Assembly (NCBI GenBank): GCA_003117195.1
Contig: BDSI01000007.1
Location: forward strand, 248,001-312,000
Reading direction: 5' to 3'
From: Eudorina sp. 2006-703-Eu-15
Lineage: Eukaryota > Chlorophyta > Chlorophyceae > Chlamydomonadales > Volvocaceae
Length of the DNA stretch: 64,000 bases
Below are positions 24,246 through 33,955 of the stretch, piece after piece; the stretch's first letter is position 1, and each line of letters starts with the position of its first letter. A program made the position numbers and the translations under genes. Below the pieces are notes generated by a model. It saw only the letters and a program-made list of their open reading frames with translations. It did not search any database and was not told where the DNA came from.

Positions 24246-24612
24246 TGTAAGCTTTGCACACCCACAGATAGATAGGAATTACATAAGTAATTCCGACGAA
24301 GTAAATACTATTGCTTCGAACGTAACGCAGTCCAGCGGAGCTGCGTAACGACCCAATCTAACTGTGGATTCTGGACGACATATCGTATTGCCGTTCAGGC
24401 CGCCTGCGGCGGCGCTGCTCAAAGGATTCTCTTTGGTTCTTCGTCGGTGTCTCTGGACACCCCCGTCTTTGGACACCTCCATCCTGGATATAGATGTATC
24501 TCGTAATGCCTTACGTCGCGCGTTGCATGCGAACCACCTTTGTGGCCATATCTAAGTTACCTCACGATCCTCCTAAGTAATTCTAGACTACCTCTTACGG
24601 TTAAGTCTTACA
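24246..24612 (+). repeat. 5' LTR of the outer gypsy element
   Basis: 367 bp, identical to 45548-45914 by eye. It includes an 8-bp-stem hairpin (GGAATTAC ATAA GTAATTCC, 24275-24294). Confidence 0.95.
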
Positions 24613-24614
24613 AG

Positions 24615-24632
24615 TGGTATCGAGCTCAGGTT
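24615..24632 (+). other. Primer-binding site of the outer element
   Basis: TGGTATCGAGCTCAGG starts 2 nt after the 5' LTR. It resembles the TGGTATC primer sites that pair with the 3' end of methionine tRNAs. The tRNA assignment is a guess. Confidence 0.7.
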
Positions 24633-25520
24633 CAGGTAAACTTGGTTCGGCCGCGAGGCTTCGGCATCGCGACCTTTTCGGCCTAAGCTACGACTTCTGG
24701 CCCGGCTTTAAGCCTTTTCAATTAAGTCGTGCTTGTCATTGACAATGCACGCACGCGAGCCAAGCAAGTCTTCGGACTTTGCTTTTTCGGATGTCGGCCG
24801 CGCCGACTTTCCTTAACGGCTCTGCGCGGTTCGGGCTCATCCTGTTTATACAGGACATTCATTGCTTTGCCTTGCTAACTCAAGTGAATGCTTGGGTGAA
24901 GCATTGCTATGCAATGTAACGTGCTGCGGCACACCGCCCAACCGCTGACCATAGTTTTCAATAGTCTCTCTTTGAGAAACATTGATAACTTTCTTTGGTC
25001 TTTTCCTGTCGGCAAATTGCCTTGCGAACCTTGCGGGTCTACGGACCTGGCGTTTGGAGTCGGTACGCCGACTGTCATTCACGTTCCGCTTGGCTTGAGA
25101 CTCGTTCTTTCAAAGAACAATATGTCTCGGTCGATTTTGCTCTATGGCTGTAAGTTACGACTTTCTTGCGAAATCGCGACAAGGTTGCCGACCGACCTCA
25201 GCTTTCCCAGAAATTAATTTCTGCGATTCAAAGCTATTGGTCTGTATTATGATTGATGTCAGCGAGACCATGTGGACACACCTGGTCTATGGACCTTGTG
25301 CTTTTGCTCGGACACTCTGCTGGTTAAATCCAGCCTCCTTGCAATGCCACACCTCCGAAATCAATCACATCTCATGGGCTAAAAGGATTTTATCCGTCAT
25401 TTGCCCCTGTCATGGCTGTGCTCAAGCCAGACATTGCTGCCCGGATGCCGCATTAGCTGTATAAGGAAGGATGCTTATGCATACTTGGTTAATTCAACCA
25501 AGCACTGCTAGCAAACATCC
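24633..25520 (+). other. Hairpin-rich leader of the outer element
   Basis: No coding sequence is supported. Short perfect inverted repeats follow one another: CATTG/CAATG at 24737, CCTGT/ACAGG at 24841, AATGCTT/AAGCATT at 24887, AGTCGG/CCGACT at 25058, GTTCTT/AAGAAC at 25104, the palindrome CAGAAATTAATTTCTG at 25208, GCTGG/CCAGC at 25319, GGAT/ATCC at 25385 and CTTGGTT/AACCAAG at 25484. Confidence 0.55.
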
Positions 25521-26790
25521 GTCCCTGGCTGTTCTAAGCTGGCTGCGGACCAAAAAGCTAGATCCCACCAACTCTCCAGCACCCATCATTCCACGCACCT
25601 ACCTGCTGGAATGACTAATGCTGGCACAGTTGCTTTGTTCCATTTGGACATACAACTGCACTGGTGTTGATCTGTGTCCTATGGAAACATAAGACACTTG
25701 GCTGGTCTGCTTCTGATTTACTTGCTGGTTGGTATCATGTTGTGTTTGGCAGACCCGCCCACGGGTCCGGCTCTATTGCTACCCTGGCTCTCCCACTCAC
25801 TCCCAGCAGGAATGCCAGCTTATCAGTGGCCTTTACACATATGTGTATGACCACAGTGTCATCTGCTTCACTATACACAGACCTCTGCCGGACTGCTTTG
25901 ACATGGAGGCTTTTATCCTCTGCTACTACAAGCAGACTGCTGCAAGTTCAGCAGTTTGTCTTGGCAGAGTATACCAGCATCCAGTCAAGTAAGCTAGCAG
26001 GCTGGCAGATGGCCTCTGTATATGCGAACTAACCATGCAAAACTTTGCATGGCCTGTACATGCCTCTGACATGGCAAGGCTGTGCAGACAAGCAGACGAC
26101 CCAAACAGACCCAGCCGATGCATGCAATGCTGCAACAGATTTACTCTGATTCAGCAGCAACTGCTGCACTAACATGTACTATATGGTACTAACCCCATCC
26201 TTGGTGGGCAGTATAAACACACATATAGTACAATGTTATGAGCAAGTTACTGTGTATCGAACACAGCTCTTGCTTGTGATTGTTGGTGCTCATGGCATCC
26301 TGCCAGGCGGGTAGCCTCCTATGTGCTTTCTGCTGCACAGCAGATAGGCACACAGGACTTGGTCACTACTTGGTCTATGCATCAGCTCCACTCCAACTTG
26401 TCTCTGCCTTTCAACCTTTAAAAGCAGACACAAAGCTCACTGACTGCCACTGCACTAGCTAAGTAGTGGCACTCTGCTGAGCAGGTGGATCTGATACCCT
26501 GGTGGTACCTGTTGCAATGACAGCTGTGGCTCTGCACTTAACAAGCCACCTCACTGGAGACTGGATATCTGATCTTGTGACTGGAGACCCAAACCCAGAA
26601 ACCAGAAACCCTGATGGACCAGGCACTGGGACCACCCTCTATGGGTTGGATACCAAATACTGGATACTGTCAGAGGATGGTAAGCTGGATACTGGATATT
26701 GGGGACTGAAACTTGATCAGAAGACCAGATACCAGATACTGGCTTGAACATGTGCAGTACATGGAAATCATGACACCACCTATTACCAGG
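25521..26790. other. AT-richer, CpG-poor segment inside the outer element
   Basis: Composition changes sharply from the flanks: CG dinucleotides become very rare (about two in 26,160-26,760) while TG and CA abound. No gag-like ORF is present. A hairpin pairs 26171-26185 with 26222-26237 (one extra base). Short GGATACTGGATA repeats occur near 26,650-26,740. It may be an unrelated insert or a heavily deaminated remnant. Confidence 0.5.
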
Positions 26791-26859
26791 TCTGACCTGT
26801 AGTGATCTGACGGGTCGACCGAGGGTGTGGCTCTTGCCAAGCCATCAGAGCATGCCGTT

Positions 26860-27465
26860 GCGACGCTAGGAGCCTGCTGTGCGCTCCACCTTTGCAGTCG
26901 CGGCCAATTGTGGCTGCTGTGGTGCCTGCTAGGCCTCCCACTTAGCCCGTTGTCGGGTCTAGCCCTTTTGAGGTTGGTTTAGGGGATTCAAGTCCCATAG
27001 CATCCGACTACGGTACGGATGGGGATGATGTCCTCCAGGCGCATGGTGAGCCTGTTGCCAACCCGGGTGCAGTTGATGTTGTTACTGCAGCAGCTGCACG
27101 TTTGGGCATCGACGCTGCCCCAGTTGCAGTGTCTCATTCTGCATCCTATGCACTCTGTGCACCAGACCGCATGGTTGATCCGGCGATCTTTGTACGGTTG
27201 CAGACACACCTTGGCGTCTCTTTCTCATGAGATGCCGCGTGTAACCCGACTGGTACGGATGCTCTGTGTCCCCGTCACACAACTCCCGGCACGTTCCTCT
27301 CAGAAAACGTCGCTGGTGAAGCCCTCTGGTGCTGCACGTCTTCCAGCGTTCCAGCAGCACTATTCGCGTTCAAAGCGGCAGGACCCACATCACACGTGCG
27401 CTCTGTTCGTGGTCCCTCGGTTCCCGCACTTGACGTGATACTTCCAACAACTGCGATATCAGCTT
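26860..27465 (+). pseudogene. Decayed upstream ORF of the outer element
   Basis: A coding-like frame reads DYGTDGDDVLQAHGEPVANP..., is stopped by TGA near 27,229, then continues with NPTGTDALCP and FLSENVAGEALW. It shifts frame near 27,310 and goes on as HHTCALFVVPRFPHLT to a stop, then YFQQLRYQLVEELPSGTQLL leading into pol. The layout (D-x-A-x-NPxGxDALCP, later a VVP strand) is reminiscent of a Dam-type DNA methyltransferase fold; that is a low-confidence inference. At least two stops and a frameshift disable it. Confidence 0.4.
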
Positions 27466-30400
27466 GTGGAAGAGCTACCATCGGGCACTCAGCTCCTTGT
27501 GTCCGCAAATGGAAAAGCAAAGGGTGGGCGGTTGCCAATGCCACCGTTGCCTTACCCTGTCCAGCTGTGGTACGACCCACCAGCTGTAGTCGCTGAGCTC
27601 TCAGCTACGCACGACAGCGACTCAAACGCTATGCTGTTTGACTGCAAAGCGGCCGGCAAGCCCGCAGTCTTTCTAGCTGATAGCGGCGCCTGCACCCATG
27701 GCACAGCAGACGGCTTTGTGTCCAAGGAGTTCTTGTCCTCCACGGGACTCGCACCAAAACCGTCAAACACCACCACTGTCCGCTTAGCAGATGGCACACC
27801 CAGTGTCCTGCTTGGTGAAGTGAACCTGCCAATCACCATAGGCAGATTCCGTGACACCGTCCGTGTCCTCATCATGAAGGAAGGCATCGGATCATCCGAT
27901 ATCATCCTTGGCAGTGATTGGTTGAAACGTCGCAAGGCTCGCCTGTGTTACGACACACATGAGCTCATCCTGAAAAAGGGTGGCAATACTGTTGTGTTGC
28001 GGCCTCGTCACCAGGGGAATCTTTCGGAGCCTGCCCGACTGATGAATTTGGTCGTGGCTACCCTCGTGACAGCGACGTCCGTGGACTTGATGACGGCTAA
28101 ACAAGCCGCAAAGTCCATCCAGCGTGGTGCAGATGCATTTTTGATGTTGGTACGGCCGGAGACGCCAGGCTATGGGGGCCCATCGTCACCCGCTATCCAG
28201 CATCCGGTGCGCAAGGAGTCAGCCGCCTCTGACAAGAGGTCACCTACTCCTTTGGTGCAGCCAAAACAAAAGCTTCGTGCTTCAGCTGTTGGTCAATCAC
28301 CCGCCCTAGGTGCAGTGCACGATGATCCGACCGTCGCTGCTACTTCCACCCCGGCAGGTAATCCCGACAACTTGATCCCACAGGATCAACTTCAGACCCT
28401 CCTTGATAAATACAAGGATGTCTTTGCTGAAGTCACTGGCATAAGGCAGCAGGATGAGGGCATAGAGCACACTATCCCACTCATCCCGGGCGCCCAGCTT
28501 CCGGCTCGGCGTGCCTATCGGCTGTCTCCTGAAGAGAAGGCTGAGTGCAAGCGTCAGATTGCTGACCTTTTGCAGAAGGGCTTCATCGAGCCCTCCACCT
28601 CACCCTTCGGTGCGCCAGTTATCTTTGTACGGAAAAAGGATCCGGATTCACCTACTGGATTCAAACTCCGTATGGTTCTCGACTATCGGGAACTCAATAA
28701 GATAACAGTGAAGCGTCGTTACCCGATGCCGAACATCCAAGAGCTGTTCGATCAGCTTGCCGGTGCACAAATCTTGAGCACGATTGATCTTCAATCAGGT
28801 TATCACCAGCTCAGGATTAGTAAGGAGGACATACCCAAAACTGCCTTTATCACACCTGAAGGACAGTTCGCCTTCAAGGTGCTGTGTTTTGGTCTCACCA
28901 ACGCACCTGCCACTTTCCAAGCGAAGATGAATCAACTCTTCCGTAGCCACCTTGGAAAGTTCGTCCTGGTATACCTGGATGACTTGCTCGTGTTCTCATG
29001 AACGCCGGAGGAACACCTTACCCACTTGAAAATGGTGTTAAACATCCTTCGTGAGCAAGGGCTTAAGGCTAAGCTCTCCAAGTGCGCCTTCAACCAACCT
29101 GAGTTGAAGTTTTTGGGCCATGTAGTTGGCAGGCATGGGCTGAAGGTTGACGAGGATAAGGTCATTCGTGACTGGTCTCCTCCAACAAACCTCAAGCAGC
29201 TGCGAAGCTTCTTGGGCCTTGCCAACTTCTTCAGACGTTTTGTCCAAGGGTACTCTTCCCTTGTGGCCCCCTTGACGGTTCTCACGAGCGAGAAGCATGC
29301 TTGGAAGTGGTGTGACGATTGCCAAGCAGCTTTCGAGGGCGTCAAACATGCACTTACGCATGCCCCCGTGTTGGCTCTGCCCGACCTTAACAAACCCTTT
29401 GAGGTTTGGTCGGATGCTTCTATATTTGGAACGGGTGCCGTCCTGTTACAGGATGACCGTGCAATTGCATACCTGTCTCACCGGTTTTCTCCGGCTGATG
29501 AGCGCAATTACACCACCACCGACCAGGAAGCGTTGGGTGTCATTCACGCGTTACAGCAATGGCGCTGCTATCTCGAGGGCGCGCCAGATGTAACAGTTGT
29601 GACTGACCACCAGCCCCTCACTTACCTGGACTCTCTGAAAGCTAACGGTTTGCTCTCTCGCCGTCAAGCTCGGTGGATCTCGTTCCTACAGGACCAATCA
29701 GTAAAATGGTCCTACAGGCCAGGCAGAATCAACGTGGCTGACCCTCTTAGCCGAATTTACGAACAGGCAGAGGGCGATCCTCAAAAGGTTTCGCCCCGAG
29801 CTGATCGTCAGCCATGGGCGGCAGCACTTACACGATCTACGATCACCACCGATATTCGGAAGCGTATCATTGCTGGCTATCGTTATGATCCCTGGTTCAG
29901 GGAGAAGATCAATACAACGCACTTGCAGCGTGTCAACGACCTGTATTACAGGGGGAACCAGGTGGTGGTTCCCAACGTTGACAATTTACGCACACTGCTT
30001 ATAGCTGAGCACCACGACGGTGGAGCCAGCGGGCATCATGGGACTCGTCGTACCATTGAGGCTATTAAGCAGGTCTACTGGTGGCCGCGTCTGGACGCAG
30101 ACGTATCCCAGTACGTTACCTGTTGCCCGCAGTGCCAGCGTAATAAAGCCTCGACCACAAAGCCGAGTGGGTTGCTGCAACCGTTGCCAATACCCAAACG
30201 GGTATGGGGCAGTGTCACACTGGATTTAATCGTCCAACTGCCTCCCACTACCTCAGGATATGACGCTATTGTTGTGTTTGTGGACCGGCTGAGCAAAATG
30301 ACTCACTTTGCTCCCACACACTCGACAGTAGACGCCGAGGGAGTGGCCAACTTATATGTGCAGAACGTTTTCCGCTACCACGGGTTGGCTGACGACTTGG

Positions 30401-31188
30401 TCTCTGATCGTGGCCCGCAATTCGCTGGCCGCTTTTGGAAACAAGTGCATCGTCGCCTGTGGACTAAGGTCAAACTTAGTTCAGCCTATCACCCGCAGAC
30501 GGATGGACAGAGTGAGCGTATGAATCGCTTGCTTGAAGAGACCTTGCGGCACTACATTGCCCCTGATCAATCCGATTGGGATGAGCATTTGCCGTTGATT
30601 GAGTTTGCCATAAACAACTCTTTCAACAAGTCAATCAACACGACACCGTTCGCGTTGTGGACTCCGCATGTACCGCGTGAACCGCACAACATCTCTGTGC
30701 TAGACGCGAAGGTCCCATCCGCCGATACCTTTGCATCCGAGATGGCAGAACGGCTTGGAAGAGCTCGTGCCCGGCTACAAGAGCCCAGGCCCGGCAGAAG
30801 AAAGCCGCTGACGCTCGCAGGCAAGATGCCTCATTTGCAGAGGATGAGTTGGTTCTGCTAAGTACGAAGAACATCTCGCTCAAGACTCCTGGAGCGAAGA
30901 AGCTTCAGCCCAAGTACATTGGGCCTTTTCCCGTGCGGGAGAAGATTGGCGAAGTGGCTTATCGCCTTGAGCTTCCACCAGCATACCGGATACACCCTGT
31001 GTTTCACGTGTCCCTGCTGAAACCATACAAGTCCAACGGCGTTTACCAGCCCCCACCACCTCAATTCATTGACGATGGTGGAAACGCGTATTGGACAGTG
31101 CAAGCAATTATCGACCACCGAGATCGGAAAGTCTTCAACCATACGGTGCGCGACTTCCTGGTCAAATGGGAAGGCTTTGGTCCCGAGC
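27466..31188 (+). pseudogene. Pol of the outer gypsy element (protease, RT, RNase H, integrase), broken
   Basis: Protease motif LADSGA at ~27673. The RT domain spans ~28,400-29,100, with its YLDD site at 28972-28983. An in-frame TGA at 28999-29001 interrupts RT four residues after YLDDLL; related elements usually have Lys or Arg there. The same frame then continues through RNase H (WSDASIFGTGAVLL, TDHQPLTYLDS), the HHCC zinc site of integrase (HHDGGASGHHGT, CPQCQ) and the catalytic core (DLIVQLP, SDRGPQFAG, DGQSERMNRLLEE). Near 30,783 one base appears lost and the frame shifts by one, leading to a chromodomain-like end (YRIHPVFHVSLLKPY, FLVKWEGFGPE). That end is cut at 31,188 by the inner element. 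Confidence 0.85.
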
Positions 31189-31631
31189 TGTAGAAGGGTG
31201 GAAGTGCTCCGGTACTGGGGACAAGGGGCCTCGGGTGTAACACTTAATAGTTACAAGCTTGGTTGTCTGAGAGTCAAGGGGAATCAAGGATTATCGTCCG
31301 GAATGGCCTGGGGGCCACTTAAATAGCGTTCCATGTCGTACACACTCCAGGAGGGGCCCTCGGACACTCGGGCCCTTCAACGACTAACCAAAGATACCAA
31401 ACGGATAGCCGGCGGATCGACGGGTCTATCCATACTCGACAGCTAGGTTACAACCGGTTTCGCTTCGACGGACCTTCCATCCGTCTCGCTACATATACTA
31501 GCTACTTCCCCTTCAGGACATCGGGCTTGCGGAAGCGTTAAGGTAATAAAGTCAAGGTTCAAAGGTCGCGGGATCGATCCCCGCACGAAGCGATCGCAGA
31601 TCAATAGCTATTTTGATAGCATCCTGCTACA
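31189..31631 (-). repeat. 3' LTR of the inner gypsy element
   Basis: 443 bp, matching 44547-44989 except for five single-base differences. It contains a tRNA T-arm-like hairpin, GCGGG ATCGATC CCCGC, near 31,571. Confidence 0.93.
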
Positions 31632-31644
31632 CCATCCCCCCTCT
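31632..31644 (-). other. Polypurine tract of the inner element
   Basis: On the minus strand, AGAGGGGGGATGG directly abuts the 3' LTR, as needed for plus-strand priming. Confidence 0.7.
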
Positions 31645-31759
31645 ACGAAGGGTTGCGTCCTCGCAACTGACACACACAGATCAGCAACACACAACGGCAG
31701 CAGGCAAGATGACACGGTAGACACCTAGGGTCGCGCTCGCATTCGCATGATATCCTAAT

Positions 31760-33603
31760 TTAGCGCTTTTTTGAGCGCACGTTGGCGCGGGTCTTGACGG
31801 CCTGCGCGGGCCTGGGGTTCTCCGTCTCAAACTGGGCGACAAGCTCTGGCACATCAGCGCGCAGGGTCGCCTCGTCGATGTAGAGGTTCTCGTGAACGTC
31901 GTATCCCTTGAACTTGACCAGATAGGAGACCTTGTTCGTGATCGGGGTGATGTTGCGCTTGAGAATGGCTTCCACCTCGTAGAACAGGTCGCCGGTGTCG
32001 TTGATGATCGGCTCGGTGGAGCCTGAGTCCTTGTCTCTGGGCGGGAATTTGGGCTCAGACAGATACGGGCGTACCTGACTGATGTTCACAACTGGGTGGA
32101 TCCGCATATGGGCCGGCAACTTGAGCTTGATCGCATTGCGGGACACCACTGACTCGACCTCGAGAGGACCGATGTACCGCGGGTTGAACTTGGTCCGGGA
32201 CGTTTGCGTCAGCAGGCGCAGGTTTGCGGTTGTCAGCAGAACCTTGTCACCCGGCTTGTAGCGTACGTCCTTGCGCTTGATGTTCACGTGGCGGGCCTGT
32301 CGCATTTGCGCGGCGCGCACGTGTGCCTTTGCGATTGCTAGGGCATGTTCTCGGGCAAGCATGAAGTCGGTGACTGCCACGTTCGCTGGCTCCCAGTTCG
32401 GGTGCGATTCCAGCAGTGACAGTGGGGTCTTGGGCTCAAAGCCAAGCACCAGACGGAAGGGTGAGTACCCCGTCGATGCCTGGACAGACGAGTTGTAGGC
32501 AAACTCGAGTGAGGAGAGGAGGTCACACCAGTTGTTCTGGGTGGCGTCCACATAGTGCCGAAGCATCTCCTCCAAGGTGCGATTCGCACGCTCGGTCTGC
32601 CCATCTGTCTGTGGGTGGTTCGCCGTGGACATGGCCAGCTCTGTACCCGACAAGGAGAACAGAGTCTGCCAGAAGGTGCTTGTGAACTTGGGATCTCGGT
32701 CAGACACAATGCTGTCGGGGTGGCCAAACATGGTGAAGATCCAATCATGCGCCACCTCGGCCAGGTACTCGGCCGTGATGTCCGTCTTGCAAGGGATCAG
32801 CCGAATCATCTTGCTCAGCCGATCGACGAACACAGCAATTGCGTCATCGCCTCGGTGTGACTTGGGCAGTTGCGTGATCAGATCCATCGAAATGGACTGC
32901 CACGGTCTCTCGGGGATCGGCAGCGGTTGGGCTTTGCCCGGCACCTTGCCATGCCTGGGTTTCATACGCTGGCAGGACGGGCATGTGTCGATGTAGCGTC
33001 GAACATCATGGTCCATGCGCGGCCAGTGAAAAGCGCGGCTCAAGCGGGCCACGGTCTTGTCACGGCCAAGATGGCCAGCCAAAGGAATGTCATGCGCCTC
33101 GTGTAGCAACTTGGCGCGTAGACCTGGGATATCTGGAATCACCAAGCGTGCACGCAGGGCACCTGGGGGCTCGAAGTAGAGCAGCCCGTTGTACAGCTTG
33201 TACGGCGACTCGGGATTGGACATGGCCTGAAGGCGGAGCTGCATGTATTCAGCATCCTTGCGGAAACCCGCCTTGATCGTGTGGGCCAAGTCCTCCTTGG
33301 GTGCGGCGACTGTAACAGTCAGGGCCGCGGCTCGGAAATCGGGCCGGCGACTAATCGCATCAGCCACGACGTTGGTCTTGCCAGGTTTGTGCTCGATGAC
33401 GTAGTTGAATTCCTCCAACTCCATCAGCCAACGAGCCTGTCTGCGATTGAGCAGCGGCTGCGTCTTGAACTTGGATACGGCAGAGTTGTCCGTCCAGATA
33501 GTGACTGGGTGCGGACCCTTGAGATGGTGCCACCACACACGGAGGCAGTGCACAACTGCCATCATCTCCCGATCGTGCGCGGCGTACCGACACTCGGTGG
33601 GAG
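31760..33603 (-). CDS. Pol of the inner gypsy element, second part (RNase H end, integrase, chromodomain)
   Basis: Open from the hAT target duplication to the stop at 31760. It begins with the rest of RNase H (CRYAAHDREMMAVVHCLRVW, TDNSAV). The integrase zinc site follows (HEAHDIPLAGHLG, CPSCQR), then the core (MDLITQLP, SDRDPKFTS, DGQTERANRTLEE). It ends with a chromodomain-like region (VSYLVKFKGYDVHENLYID) that in chromoviruses guides integration to modified chromatin. No stop or frameshift was seen. It is separated from the first part of pol by 7.1 kb of hAT DNA. Confidence 0.88.
33596..33603. repeat. hAT target-site duplication, left
   Basis: GGTGGGAG, repeated at 40723-40730. The 8-bp length is typical of hAT. 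Confidence 0.9.
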
Positions 33604-33620
33604 TCAGGGTGGCTATCTTA
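33604..33620. repeat. hAT terminal inverted repeat, left
   Basis: TCAGGGTGGCTATCTTA. Bases from AGGGTGG onward are the inverse complement of 40708-40722. Confidence 0.9.
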
Positions 33621-33763
33621 TTTTTGGGAGTATCTACGGCCAGAGATACACCTGGCTCCGAAACGCTGAAAGTATCTGTCAATGGGGAGATACTGCCGGC
33701 TGGAAACGGCCCGACATATCTACAGAGATTCGCAGTTGCCTGATTAGAAGTTTTTATCTGTCC

Positions 33764-33804
33764 GAGAGATATATATATCTCTCCGAGAGATATATATATC
33801 TCTC
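33764..33804. repeat. Two tandem copies of a 20-bp palindrome near the hAT left end
   Basis: GAGAGATATATATATCTCTC occurs at 33764-33783 and 33785-33804, one base apart. Subterminal repeats in hAT elements often bind transposase; that role is inferred. Confidence 0.8.
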
Positions 33805-33955
33805 GGGCTGCGGATACCGTTACACTCATATTGTTCGTTGACCGTTCTGTTAGCCGTTGTTATGAGTAGAAAGTCCAATGCATGATACCTGCCTCGCGTC
33901 GCAAGCATGCTTAACGTCCCCTAAGTCTCCTTTCCCGCCACCACAACGGAAGAAC

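Noticed and set aside
24279..24555. ORFs of 63-67 codons on both strands in the outer LTR
   Set aside because: They recur only because the LTR is duplicated, and they lack any start context, domain or link to pol.
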